Assembly: GCA_961205875.1 (NCBI GenBank) | Contig: OY540813.1 | Location: forward strand, 32,149,001 to 32,213,000 | Source of the DNA: Sialis fuliginosa | Lineage: Eukaryota > Arthropoda > Insecta > Megaloptera > Sialidae | Reading direction: 5' to 3' | DNA: 64,000 bases | Shown: positions 44,550 through 57,191 of the stretch, piece by piece | Layout: each line of letters opens with the position of its first letter | How positions within the stretch are numbered: the stretch's first letter is position 1 | Notes under the pieces: generated by a model | Database searches by the model: none | Seen by the model: the letters and a program-made list of their open reading frames with translations, nothing else | What the model was told of the DNA's origin: nothing | Translations under genes and position numbers: made by a program

Positions 44550-45716
44550 TGTAACAGGTCACATTTAATATGTGAGTTACAGTGTGTATATTTGATATTG
44601 TTTAAGAACCTCTGGTTTTTGATTTGAAAACGTTTGTTTAAAAAAATATAGTTCGGCGATTTTACGATAGAAGACGAGTCAGTAGCCCTTAGGTGGTGCA
44701 AGAAGATAGAACTGATGTGAGATATATTGAGATTAATAATTAAATAAAGCGTCGTATTAATAAAAAATAGTATTTAAAATAAAAGATAGTGAGTTTTGAA
44801 GTTAGAAGTTAATAAGAAGTGTTCAGAAAAGAGAATTTAGTGAATAATAATAATAATCATTTTGTAACAACGGAATTATTGAAAGAATAAACATAAGTGA
44901 AATAGCAAGAGTAAGAGATATAGTATATTATTAGTCAGTGGAAGAAAGAAAGGGTGCTATAAAGCAAATTTAAAACATGTGTGTTAATGAAAACGGAGCT
45001 AAAGTTTAAACCATCATATTTAAAGTTAACCAGTAAAATTAAAAGAAAAGCAGTGTATAATGTTAAATGAATATTGAATAAAGTATTAAAAAATCAAGAA
45101 ATAAAATATTTAAACAATAAACAAATATTATGTTGCAATAATATAATATAGAAAGAGACAGAACGTGAATGGTAGTGAAATAAACAGAGACAGTATTTTT
45201 TTGAATCTATAAAGAAATTGACAGTTGAGAGTTGTTGAATGGAATAAAGTTTTGATATGAAGAAATAATACAGGATACAAGGAATAAAATATCGTTCAAG
45301 ATAAGTTCATAATATTAGTTATTAATTAAGTTTGGTATTTGGACAGAGGTTAAAATTTTGAATTTATGTTTATTAATATAATAAATAAGGTTTTGGTTAA
45401 ATTATATTTTTATAAGGAAGGATTTATATGTTAAGTATTATTATTAGTATTGGGCTATGGAATTCCATTGCAATATAATATCATAAGTAATATTAGTTTT
45501 AAAAATAGAATTTTGTTTGTAAGAGTTTGATATTATTAATGAATGGAAGAAATATATTAAGAATAAATAAATTCAGTTTAGAAGGAAATCCTTTTATTAT
45601 TGAAATAATCCCAAACTTTTCAGATCATTTTTTTTTTAGTAATTTTTTTATATTTAATTTTATTTGTAAGGTGCTGTCGGCAATCATACCCTTTGAGTTA
45701 AGACTGGACCATTACA
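44550..45716 (+). repeat. 3' LTR of the gag-only element
   Basis: The LTR is 1167 bp and pairs with 40745-41912, differing by one base in a T-run. It is followed by the ATGT target duplication. Confidence 0.93.
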
Positions 45717-45720
45717 ATGT

Positions 45721-46192
45721 ACAGATTTGTAACATATGAGCATTTTCAGCTCAATAATGCATTGGATAAAGGTCAATCAATGGAATATAGGTATTGTATA
45801 AAATTTAGTTTAATAATAACATCGACATTTTGTATAATGTATTGATTTAATACAACATATTATTATTATATTCGTATAATAAAACATAATTAACAATATA
45901 CACTAATAATTTTTGTTATTATGCTAGAATTAGTAAACCGAATTAATTTAAACATGTTTAGTATTTAATTATATAATAATTAAGTCATTTCACATTTTGA
46001 TGTCTATCATTTATAACATAACCAAAAAAGTAACTTAATTTATTTTCAAAACAAATGCAGATATTTAGTTCATCTACAAATGCAGAATAAAATTTTATAT
46101 AATAATGTCTTATATAGCATATGAATTACATTTTATTATGATAAACAGCTTCCTTTCACTTTTTTTAATTGGCAGTTAATGTCGTGTTTAAA
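45721..46192. other. AT-rich stretch, nothing recognised
   Basis: No open frame, RNA or repeat feature can be supported here. Confidence 0.5.
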
Positions 46193-46553
46193 CCAAAAAT
46201 AAAAATGAATAAAAAATACTTTTTGACAATAAGCTTCTATTAAAAATGCACTGAAAAGTAAAAAAAAAATTTTCAGCTATCACTACATTTTCAGGTTTGT
46301 ATGACTAAGACCAATCAAAACGTGTGGCGCTATAAAAACAAATTTTTCTACTCTTTTATTTATTATTAATTCATACACCATTTCTTATTTTACACAAGAT
46401 ATTTTTACTTTTTTCTATACATTTGTCTTCATGAGTGCCCCACGCTTGTATTGGTCTTAGTCATACCAACTTGAAAATTTATTTTTACTTTTTTGTGCAT
46501 TTTGAATAAAAGCTTGTTTTCAAAAAATATTTTTTATTAATTTTTATTTTTCA
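46193..46553. mobile_element. Foldback/MITE with about 120-bp arms
   Basis: The left arm contains TATGACTAAGACCAATCAAA and GTGGCGCTATAAAAACA. The right arm contains GTATTGGTCTTAGTCATACC and AGTGCCCCACGC in inverse order. The outer parts AATAAAAAATACTTTTTGAC and CAAAAAATATTTTTTATTAA also pair. Confidence 0.75.
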
Positions 46554-46905
46554 ATTTTTAATGGCTAAACTAACTAACATACTAACAGGTAAAGCTTATC
46601 AAACCCTTTCATTTGATACCCATATCATGGAGGCTGTGACGAAAAAGGTAATCCGTCATCTTAGAGCGTTCGCAATATTGTGTTTAGATGACGTCACATA
46701 GCCTATCGTATTCTACTCATTAAGCACTTGTATTTGATATCCAAGTCAAAGGAGTCTTGAGGCGCCCGCCATAATGGGTCGAGAATGACATCATAAAGAT
46801 TATCGTATTCTACTCGTCAAACCCTTCCCTTTGATATCCATGTCAAGGTGATTGTGAAGAAAAAGGTAATCCTAACTCGGTAACTACTATATAAATATAA
46901 CAAGT
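46554..46905 (+). repeat. Diverged tandem units (about 120 bp)
   Basis: TTGATACCCATATCATGGAG, TTGATATCCAAGTCAAAGGA and TTGATATCCATGTCAAGGTG recur near 46614, 46735 and 46832, each followed by a similar segment and by TCGTATTCTACTC between units. Confidence 0.65.
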
Positions 46906-47794
46906 AACATATCTTTGTAAAGGCGAGTAAAAAACACGTTCAAATATGCTAGTCAACTTAGTGGCACATAAAAAAAACTAAAATGAGGGTTTGTAACTCC
47001 GAAACTAAAAGTGATATACAAATTCTAAATACGCCAATCAATTTTACACAAAAAGTACCTGTCTATTTTGTCAAAAAAGTTATAGCGATTTAAAGAATTT
47101 CCAAATTTTCTGATTTTTGGGTATACCGCCTAAACCACATACAATTATTAATATTTTTTGATACAGTAATACTCATCACTTCCTTACAAATATTTCATCT
47201 CATTTTACCGAATCTGTATCTTACCGTTTAGGAAATCTCTATGCATTTCACGCTTATCTTGGACATACTGTATATGTGTACATTGTACATACTTTATATT
47301 ATTATTGGGAGCGTGACAAAAGGCAGACATGGACAAAAGGCCGACAGACAATATATTCAGATTACTGGCAAAAAGACGACAAAGCAAATAGGTGACCGAT
47401 TTGCTGTCAAAAAGACGCTTAGATCGTGACTAACGAAATATGTACATGCTAAGACATGGTGGCATCAATAGCTAGTACCTAAACCTATATTTTCATGTAA
47501 TTTTTAAAAAATTTGGTCGCATAGAACTTTTTCAAATCGCAAGAAGGTTAATTTTTTGCGTTTTTAAAAATTTCTTATTTTTCATCTTAAACTCGTTGTA
47601 TTTTTTACCCTTTTGAGTTTAGCTAAACATATTTTAAACACGGTCTTACTTTGTTCTTACCGAAAGTAGTGGTGTAGTTTTTAAACATCCAACAAGGCTC
47701 AATTAGTTTTAAATAAATAAAAAGAAGTTGAAAATACGGTTAGTTTTTTCAAACGCTTGAGGAGTAGAGGAAATTTTCAAGTTTATTTTTAATA
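46906..47794. other. AT-rich repeat-derived sequence, no gene
   Basis: A short GC-rich patch at 47310-47420 has loosely repeated GACAAAAGGC and CAAAAAGACG words. No supported coding region is present. Confidence 0.5.
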
Positions 47795-49753
47795 ATTCGG
47801 GCAAGAAATACACGAGTGTATGTCATAAAGGTTTCGAAGTAAGTACTACGTGGACTGTTTGTAGCCTCAAGTGTATTTTTGAGTTAGATAATAATATAAA
47901 AATATTGTTATATTCTACCAATTGAGATCTACAATTCGACACCCCACATGCCAAGATATCAAAATAAAAAATTCTATAACGCCCCTCCCTATTATTCCAA
48001 AATTTAAAATGATATTGTTGACTTTAGTATTTGTGTTTTTCAGATTTTTTGAGCCTGTAGTTACCAAGCTAAAGGTGGGGTTAAAAAAATAAAAAATAGC
48101 GTCATATTCTACTAATTGAGATCTACATTTTGATACCCCACACGTCTTGGTATAAATTATTTTTTTGATTTGCTTTAAAGCCCCCTGCAGGCGCCATTTT
48201 TAATTTCGAAAAAAATAAGAAAAAAGGGTCAAATTCCGCTGGTTTGGTTATACATTTTAACGTGCCACATGCCTTGGTATAAAAAAAATTACCTAGCTTT
48301 AACTTCCTAACGCCCTCTGAAAAATTACACAGGTTTACAAAAAACAAAAGTTTATGAATATTTGACGAGACCATTGTATTCTAATGTATTTTGACGTCCT
48401 GAATCCGAATCTGAGGTCCGTTGACCTTGGTTAGCTCAGTTTCAAGGTCATTTTAAGGTCAAATTTTTAAAAATCGCTAAATGATTCTGGTAAAAGGTGA
48501 TATATAGGTTTTTCTGGTCGCTGATTCTGAATTTGACATCCGTTGACCTCTACGAGGTCAGGTTCAAGGTCATTTCAAGGTCAAAGTGAGAAAAATTGCT
48601 CGTAAATTCTGACAAAACAGTACATATAGGTTTTTGGGGTCGCTTAATTAAAATTTGAGGTCCGTAGATCCCTTCAATGTCATTTTCAAGGTCATTTTAA
48701 GATCAAAATTTTATTTTTTAAAATCGTTAAATGAATCTGGTAAAAAGTGATATATAGGTTTCTCTGGTCGCTGATTCTGAATTTGATGTCTGTTGACCTC
48801 TACGAAGACAGGTTCAAGGTCATTTCAAGAAAAAGTGAGAAAACTCGCTCGAAACAGTACATATAGGTTTGAACCTGACTTTGTAGAGGTCAACGGACGT
48901 CAAATTCAGAATCAGCGACCAGAGAAACCTATATATCACCTTTTACCAGATTCATTTAGCAATTTTTAAAAATTTGACCTTGAAATAACCTTGAAACTGA
49001 CATTGTAGGGGTCTACGGACTTCAAATTTTAATACGGCGACCCCAAAAACCTATATGTACTGTTTTGTCAGAATTTTCGAGTTCTATTTCCCACTTTGAC
49101 CTTGAACCCGACCTCATAGAGGTCAACGGACGTTAAATTCAGAATCAGCGACCAGAGAAACCTATATACACCTTTTACCAGAATCATTTAGCGATTTGTA
49201 AAAATAAAAATTTGACCTTGAAATAATCTTGAAACTGAGATTGTAGGAGTCTACGGACCTTAAATTTTAATTCAGCAACCCCAAAAATCTATATGTACTG
49301 TTTTGTCAGAATTTTCGAGCGATTTTTCCCACTTTGACCTTGAAATGACCTTGAACCTGACCTCGTAGAGGTCAACGGATGTCAAATTCAGAATCAGCGA
49401 CCAGAAAAACCTATATATCACCTTTTACCAGAATTATTTAGCGATTTTTAAAAATTTGACCTTAAAATGACCTTGAAACTGAGCTAACCAAGGTCAACGG
49501 ACCTCAGATTCGGATTCAGGACATCAAAATACATAAGAATACAATGGTCTCGTCAAATATTCATGAACGTTTGATTTTTTGTAAACCTGTGTTATTTTTC
49601 AACTTTCTACATCTTTTACTAGAGGGAATCATTTTACATATTCAGTAAAAATTTCAAGTTTCTAGCTTATATAGTTAACGAGATATTTTGCTTTGACGGA
49701 AAAGGACGGACGGACGATAAAGTGAGATTAATAGGGTATCTTCGGAACCCTAA
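47795..49753. mobile_element. Second copy of the 36234-37411 TIR element, interrupted
   Basis: It shares CACGAGTGTATGTCATAAAG, TACTACGTGGACT and the CGGAACCCTAA end (49743-49753) with the first copy. The left TTAGGGTTCCG end is missing. A GGTCA-rich foldback element is inserted at 48327-49592, splitting sequence that is contiguous in the first copy near 37255-37275. Confidence 0.75.
48327..49592. mobile_element. GGTCA-rich foldback element inserted in another TE
   Basis: The termini ACACAGGTTTACAAAAAA and its inverse (ending GTAAACCTGTGT at 49592) bracket arms of about 500-600 bp. Each arm is built of alternating units of about 125 bp carrying TTCAAGGTCATTTCAAGGTC or GAGGTCAACGG. TCAAGGTCA half-sites (FTZ-F1/ERR type) recur many times. 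The centre is near 48870. It is unrelated to the satellite at 1-26 kb apart from the shared half-site content. Confidence 0.85.
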
Positions 49754-49756
49754 AAA

Positions 49757-50880
49757 CTATATAACACTATGAAGTATTACATTTAGATATTAGATTTTTT
49801 AAACAGTACAAAAAAATGGTAAACGTTTTGAAATATGCAACGCGTGACTCGTTTAGTATGGGCGTAATCTCGGCGTTCGCTCGACAAAACACATCTAATT
49901 TTAAGAGGATTTAAAAAAAAAAAAACTGAAAAGAGTTTATACCCCAAAATTTTTTTACGTAGGGTCAACTGGGGTAAAAGTGAAACAAAATACAAATATT
50001 TCATGTTTTTTGACAGTTAATAATGAATAACCATTTTAATTAAATACTTACGTCATTTGAACTGTACCATACAACACGGACTTTAAAAATGAAAAAAGTG
50101 TGTTTAATTTTTAACCTCTAATTTGAGAAAAAGTGAAACAGGTAAAGAAAAAGTGAAATAGGCCTCTAATGGAAAATATTTCTCGAAAAATTAAAAGAAA
50201 AGCTACAAAGGCAACTTTGATTTATCTTCTTTGTGGCATATCAATGTGGAATTGTAACTTTAATTAATATCTGAGCTATAAGTACAGAAAGTTATGTGCA
50301 AAGAATTAAAATTTAATTCACATTTTGACATCGACTAACAGGGAAATTTGTAGGGGTGACACATTACTTATTAGGCGATTCATATTTTCAGGTCGCTTTA
50401 ACAAACTTTTAATGATCATGTCAGTTTTTATAATTCTTCTATAAACAAATTAGTTTTTTAGTTGCAAGCTTGTTTCACTTTTACCCCATTTTTTGGTGTT
50501 TCATATTTACCCCGCTCGACCCTACCTATAAAACATTCGGAGATTTTAGAAAAACCTCGTTTTTGGACCATTAGATCCATTTTTTAATTTTAAATTTTTC
50601 TGTGTGATTTTATTTAAATTTTAATGTTCCTATATAAAATTTTAAATTCACAAAAAATTATTGTTTTTTTTTTGTTATTCCAGTGTTACAAAAAATAAAA
50701 ATTTCTCTTATTGTTAGAATTAGATGTGTTTTGTCGAGCGAGCGCCGAGGTAACGCCCGCACTAAATGAGTCGGTCGCATTGTACGGCGTTGCATATTTT
50801 AAAACGCCTGCCATTTTTTTGTATTTTTTTGCGATATCTACATTTTTATAAGCTAGGGAAATGAACAAATATTTTCACAA
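49757..50880. mobile_element. TIR element with about 110-bp arms and a nested MITE
   Basis: TGGTAAACGTTTTGAAATAT and GTCGACAAAACACATCTAA-type sequence at about 49805-49905 pairs inversely with about 50705-50830 (GATGTGTTTTGTCGAGCGAG, TATTTTAAAACGCCTGCCAT). The interior is occupied mostly by the 49960-50524 element. Confidence 0.7.
49960..50524. mobile_element. MITE with TAGGGTC termini
   Basis: The left end TAGGGTCAACTGGGGTAAAA and the right end, inverted TAGGGTCGAGCGGGGTAAAT, match at most positions. GTGAAACA follows in both. There is no coding capacity; the family is probably hAT-like or similar. Confidence 0.7.
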
Positions 50881-51004
50881 AATTAATCTTTCCATGACGC
50901 GTTAGCTCGTGGGATTTTTGACTGGTGAAACTACAGTGTTTACCAGAGAATTCTGCTTGACATCTTTATTGAATTATCTTGACTATACTAATAATACTCA
51001 TAAT

Positions 51005-51603
51005 CAGGGACTTGAACCGGAATTTATTTATGGTTCGGGTTTGGGTTCAGCATAGTGCAAACTATTTGGGTTCAAAAACCGTTATTTTTTCAAAGTTCAG
51101 GTTCAAGTTTGTAACTGAAAGAAAATTATGTTGTTCGAAAAAAAATTATAATTAATAAATAAAAAAAACTGAAGAAGAAAAACATTAATAACCATTATAA
51201 AAATATGGCTAGAAAAAAGGGCAAAAAATAAAATTACATTTTGAAGATTTAAATCTTATTTTTCAGATTTATTTGCAAATTGAAATATAATTTACTTATA
51301 GAATAAAAAAAAAGTAAAAACATATCTAAATTTTAGAAGTGGACTTGATACCTCACATGCCATAAAATTCAAAAAGATTTCCAGTTAGTACATTTTATAA
51401 TCTCTTTTAAAAATCATTGGAGAAAAATATTAAAAATAATTTACTGATCCTTTTAACAATATATGGTTACCATGAAAACGTTCGGATTCAGGTTCAGGTT
51501 CGTTAACTTTGAAATATTATGTATAACGGTTCGGTTCGGGTTCAGGTTAATGAAAAATACGGTTTTTTCGGGTTTTGAGTTTGGGTTCAGGTTCAAATCT
51601 CTG
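51005..51603. mobile_element. hAT-type MITE with GGTTCA repeats
   Basis: The left end CAGGGACTTGAACC and right end GGTTCAAATCTCTG are imperfect inverted copies. Flanks CTCATAAT (50997-51004) and CTTATAAT (51604-51611) form an 8-bp target duplication with one mismatch, as expected for hAT. Both ends are rich in GGTTCGGGTTCAGGTTC words. Confidence 0.75.
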
Positions 51604-51611
51604 CTTATAAT

Positions 51612-52763
51612 AGGTAATATATAAAACAGACTTACCTTTAGATTATAAATAATGTATTTGTTAAACATATCCATTACAACAAAGAATTTCTAGTGGACGC
51701 AGTATTTCTGAAAAGGTAACTTTTATAACACTAATCTATTTTAATGTTTACATAATGAATAATGAATAATAATGCGGGATCTTTGAAATTATTAATTTGT
51801 ATTGAAATAATACAATTAATTTTAAAATTATATAAGAACTAAAGTGTGCAAAAATTAAATTATACGATAAATAGAAAATCTATTATTTCATTTATTTATA
51901 ACAAATTTACTTATTTTAAAAATAATACCAAAAATATGAATATAATTATGTACACATTAGCAAAAATAATATATTTTAAAATCAACTACTACACTTTAAA
52001 TTCAATAAAGAATACTTTATTATGAAGTAATTGTGCTCAAATAAATAACAAATGATTATATTAGTTCAGAAATTATCTTCATAAAAGGACAGTTAATTGA
52101 TTTTTGATTAATACTTATCAAGATAATTTCTAAATTTTTAAAGTTTAAATTGGTAGCTTACCGCAAGTTAATATGTAAAAAGTAAAAAAAATATATATTA
52201 ATTATTTTTAATAATGAAAATATTTTAAGCTCTATTTTAGTTAAATTCATTTTCGTTGTGATCGAAAGTTATGAAACTTTAAAATATCATTGGTCCGTAA
52301 TTTTAAAAAGTAATTTAAAAACTCTCTATAACTTAGGAATTAATATCGGTAAGCTATTAATTTTATATAAACAACATTATTATTTTTTACTGATTACGAA
52401 AATATATATTGTAATATAATTTTTAATATAGTACATACATACAAAATTTTTTTCTTTGCTTTATCATATATTTTTTTTATTAATTAAACAAAAAGTAATA
52501 TGATGAGATGATAATTTAAATTACGAAAATCAATACATTCATTAAAAGACATTTTATTGTAATCTGAAAATTAAATTATATATATTTATATCTTATATTA
52601 TATATATTTATATGCACATTTTGATAACACTACCTATATATTTGATATTTTTTCTATGTTACACAACATTGTTTTATAATTTAAAAATAGTATTTTATGT
52701 GATATTAGAAAACGATACATATTTTATAGTTGAAAAATATTAAAATTTTAACACCATTGTAAG
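51612..52763. other. AT-rich stretch, nothing recognised
   Basis: Long A/T-rich sequence with short TA-rich tracts near 52570-52610 and no supported gene. Confidence 0.5.
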
Positions 52764-53593
52764 TATACCGGATGTTTTTTAAGACTTTCCAGCGGATTAT
52801 TTTCAAAATAACGAATTTTCAGACAAAAGTTTCATGGTTTCGAGGGGGCTAAAAATTGACATTATGGGGTGATCTTAGAAAGGTCACTTTGATAGGTTTT
52901 CAGATTCAACTTCTGTTTCAAATCCAAATCTATATTTTTTGTTGCAGATTCGTAATTTAAGAGATAAACTAAACAACTTTTGCTTGAAATATTTTTTCTG
53001 AAAATGCCAATTTTTAATGTTATAAATTTCTAGATTTTCCATAATTTTTTACTTGAAAACTATACATTTTTAAGAAAAATTAAAAAGGTACTTAGAACTA
53101 ACAAGCAAGGATTCTCGGAGAATTGTTTTTCAAATTTATTGTTAATTTTTTTAATGCAACTTTTTTATAAAAAAAATATTGAATTACAAATTAAAAAAAA
53201 AATGTAAGAATCTTTGCTTGAATCCAAGAACTTTTACCTCTTGCGATTATTTTTAAAAATTAGTTATTTTCGAGAAAAAATTATTGAAAATCCAGAAATT
53301 TCTGTTTGGTTTCATAAAAAAATGACATTTTCAGAATAATTGTTTCAAACAAAAGTTGTTTATTTTAATTTTATCTCTTAAATTACGAATCTGCAACAAA
53401 AAATATAGGTTTAGATTTGAAAAAGAAAAGTTGAACCTGAAAACCCATCAAAGTGACCTTTTTAAGATTACCCCATAATTTCAATATTTTGCATTTCTCA
53501 AAACCATGAAACTTTTGTCTGAAACATTTTTTCTGAAAATTCGTTATTTTGGAAATAATCCGCTGGAAAGCCTTTAAAAAAACACCCGATATA
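52764..53593. mobile_element. Foldback element with about 380-bp arms
   Basis: The left end TATACCGGATGTTTTTTAAG and the right end (inverse, ending CACCCGATATA) match at most positions. The arms share CTTTCCAGCGGATTATTT, AGTTTCATGGTTT and GATTCGTAATTTAAGAGATA with their complements. No transposase is present. Confidence 0.85.
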
Positions 53594-56209
53594 AAATATT
53601 ATATGTAAAGTAATATAGTCAAATTAATATTTTTGTATACATTGATTGAAGAGATATACAGCTTTTTCCTTTTTTGCAGCTTCTTTTGAATGTTTATTAT
53701 CATTAAACATTTTGTTTTGTAAAATAATAGACACTAAAGAAATATCTACCGATATAGTAATTTCTTAAACACATAAATATTTGAATGTCAGTTAGTTAAT
53801 ATTGCTAAATAAAAGATTAATAGAACCGATTAAAATTATTACAGAAAAAGCAGTCACAGAATTTCTTGTTAAAATAGGCTGGATTAGAAATATCCGGGAC
53901 TGTTGATTTGTAACTTCGATTTTACATTTGTATACTAAATAAGTTTTTGTTTATGACTGAAGCATTTCAATATAAATAGAAATGTTTATTACCTTTAAAT
54001 AAAAATTATAATGATTTGGTAATATTTAACATACAAATGTAATTTAATACTTAATAAAAAATATATTTTGTTGGAAAAGCAAGAAAATACATTAACTCAT
54101 TATTTAAGAAATTGCTATAACTATTTTTTTCATATCTAATTAATTGTGATAGTTTTATTTTATTTTTATATATACGATACATTTTTAATCTTGAAAACTA
54201 CACTTTTTGATGAGAAACAGAAACTACTGAAGAATGCTCTTTTATCATGTACCTATTTAAATTTGAGGTTTCTAATTGTATTTTGAATTAATATCTACTC
54301 ATATCACAAATACTCGTATGTTAATTTATTAAAATATATTTAGAAAAAAATAATAATACATATTTTTAGGTAACATTGATAACAAAAATTTTGGGTTTTA
54401 TGAAACACTCTTCAATATTTCTGTCATACATTACTATGACAGGTCACATTATGTATGTTAATGATGATTAATGAAAAGGGAAATAAAATAATTGAAATTT
54501 TTATTAAAGCCATGATTTTATAATATATACTTAGTCATTAAATTAAGAGAAGAAAGTAACCAAATTTGGAATAGTATCCCTAATATGGAATACCAGCATT
54601 TTTCAAAAACAAACAGTTGAAGACGCATTACATTCTATCTTATTAACTCACTTGAGTATCGCATTCACTTCATCGCGTCATTCTGGCGAACGCTGTCGCT
54701 GGAGAAATGGGGAAAAGATTTAAATATTACAATAATCAAATGGGAGGAGCCTACTAAATTTGTGTTAAGCGAATTTGAACGAAAAATGGTCGACCACTTC
54801 TGCATGCGACTATATGTAAAATATAGGTATTTTTTGTTAATTCGTTGGAAATATTACTGTGACTATTATGTTTATCATTTGTATTTATGTTTGCTTTATA
54901 TTTTTGGGGCGATTTATTATTTGTGTGTTGTTACTTGTAAAATAGGAAGACAAGTTTCAATCGGTCTGAAATTCCAAATATGGACACTCACTGGGGTCAA
55001 AATATGGAATATTTCATAATATTTAGGTGGTTAGATATCTCTTTCAATAAAAAAAAAACACTGATTGGTTTAAGCATTTTATAAAACACACGAATCTAAC
55101 ACTAACACCAGAATTGTACGTTCTACTGATATTAGATGGCCACTTTAGTCACACACGTAACATCGATGTAATAACGTAGAAAATAAAAAAATACAGAAAA
55201 AAAGAAAGAAAACTAAGATATGAACCTGCAGACTCTGAGGATGGAGACAAAGTCCAGTTTGATAGAGATAGTGAATCTGATGCCGTAATAGGAAAAAACA
55301 CTCATAACAAATGTCTAATGTGTGAGCTCTGGCACATAATGATTCCGCTGGCCCAGAGTTTGATACTTGGATTTTTGATTTTTGCAAGTAGATTATGTTC
55401 TTTTTTCATTTTAACCAAAGTTCCTCTTAGTACCTCTTAGAATGAAAATACTATTTTTGTTATTTTCATAAAAGAAACATTGTGCCTTATTTTAGTATTC
55501 CATATTTGGGTATCTAATCCATAAATATTTTTGTTATTTTGATTTTTGCACAATTTTAGTAATGTTAATTATTATTGAAAACATAAGTCAAGTGAAAATA
55601 TATGAGTGATTACAATTACCATTAAAAGTATTTTTGTAAAATAATTTTCTTTTATGTCAAGAAAACAAAATGTTATTCCATATTTGGTTACTTTCTTCTA
55701 CATTTTGGTCGGAACTTATGAATATAAAATAAATGTTTAATATGTAGTATTATTGGCAATGTTCATAATTTAATTTTCGGTTATTTATTTTTATATGTAT
55801 CTTAATAAGTTGTTTGTGACTTATTTTAGAGTAATATTATGAATAGGTAATATTTTTGAATTAACATTGCCGATGATGCTTTACATGAATTACTTGTTTT
55901 TTTTATCACCATTGAAAAAAAAATAGGTTTTGAATAGTATTTAAGTAAATATTAATTATTATTATGTCATTTAAGTTTAAGTACTTAGTTTTAATCTTGA
56001 ATTGATATTTAATTTTTTCTGCATTTTTTTTAAATGTTAGTAAAAATCAACAAATAAACATTCATGACTATAATTTTGTATGAATCTATAATTAAAAGAT
56101 GTGATTGTAATTTTTTTTTTACTTACGCATTGTCCTATATTAATTTTTCCATATCTGGTTTTAATTGCAAAAAATTAATGATAAAATATGAAAGTAAGAA
56201 CTGTATTAA
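53594..56209. other. AT-rich stretch without a recognisable gene
   Basis: Open frames near 54762-55019 and 55145-55387 have no recognisable domain and biased, AT-driven composition. CCAAATTTGGAATAG and CCAAATATGGAC words near 54560 and 54976 hint at a dispersed repeat. Nothing firmer can be said. Confidence 0.45.
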
Positions 56210-57075
56210 AAATATCTGTCATGGAACTTTCTTATACGTAATACTGAGAGTAAACAGTGATTATAATTTTATTATAAAATTATTTCTGGGAAACTAATAA
56301 AAGTTCGATTAAAATTAATAGGACATAAATTATAGATAATAATATTCTCTACAAAATGTATCAAATGAATTTTTTTAAACGTAATTACTAAACCTACTTT
56401 TGTCAATTTTAAAATTTTCGAATTATTTTTGAAATAATAAAAAAATGTTTTAGATAAAACTTGTCAAGTCTATCTAAAACATATCTATAATTTATTCCCC
56501 ATACATGTTTTTCCAACATTTATGATTTAACCAGAAATAATTAATAATAATTAATTAGAATCATCACACTGTTCACTCTCAGTATTACGTATAAGAAAGT
56601 CCCATGGTACCTATGGCAAACACGTACACTGTTCAATCTCTGTAATACGTATAAGAAAGTCCCATGGCAGATATTTTTCTTTTATACGAACCATTTTAAA
56701 TATAATTCATTTTTTTTTTTTAAATTCGTTTTTTCGAAAAAATTAATAGAACATAATACATACATAATAATATTACCTACAATTTTTAACTGAACCATTT
56801 TTCTCTAATTCGCACTGTTTCAAAGTAATTAAAAAAATTCAATAATCGACCTTAGTAAATATCCGTATCCTGTTGAAGATCGTTTTCAAAAATAGGTGAT
56901 TTTTTTCCCAGACAAAAATTAATCTTACATATAAAATTTCACCCTTCTGCGATTTGTTGTATTTGAGTTACGGCGTCTACAGACAGACCGACACACAGTA
57001 GTTCAGGGAAGGTCAAAATGGATAATTCAATCAAAATCTCTATTACAAAAAAAAATCGGCTTTACAATACTTATA
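56210..57075. mobile_element. Foldback-type element, related to 30049-30944
   Basis: CTTTCTTATACGTAATACTG near 56229 pairs with CAGTATTACGTATAAGAAAG near 56580. A second inverse copy (TAATACGTATAAGAAAGTCC) lies near 56643. An internal palindrome is built on ATGTTTTAGATAAAAC / GTCTATCTAAAACAT. It has no coding capacity. Confidence 0.7.
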
Positions 57076-57191
57076 CCTATGTATATGGTATAAGAAAGTA
57101 AGAACTCTATTTAAACATATTATCCAAAATTTACAATCACATCTAAAATAAATAAGTGTTTGACGTGAACTAAAAGAGACTAGCTCCGAAT

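Larger units (their letters stand above)
40745..45716 (+). mobile_element. Complete LTR retroelement lacking pol (gag plus novel ORF)
   Basis: The element is 4972 bp and is flanked by the 4-bp direct repeat ATGT (40741-40744 and 45717-45720). The LTRs are about 1.17 kb, begin TGTAACAGG and end CCATTACA (TGTAA...TTACA termini). They differ by one T in a homopolymer where compared. A primer-binding-like site follows the left LTR and a purine tract AGGGGAGA precedes the right one. The internal 2.6 kb encodes a gag-like protein in two frames and a 410-residue charged protein. No protease, RT, RNase H or integrase motif is found, so it must be mobilised in trans. It falls in the class of large non-autonomous LTR elements (TR-GAG/LARD-like). 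Confidence 0.9.

Noticed and set aside
54762-55019. 85-codon plus-strand frame with hydrophobic Tyr/Cys-rich run
   Set aside because: Composition is AT-driven, with no signal of homology or conserved start context; not called as a gene.
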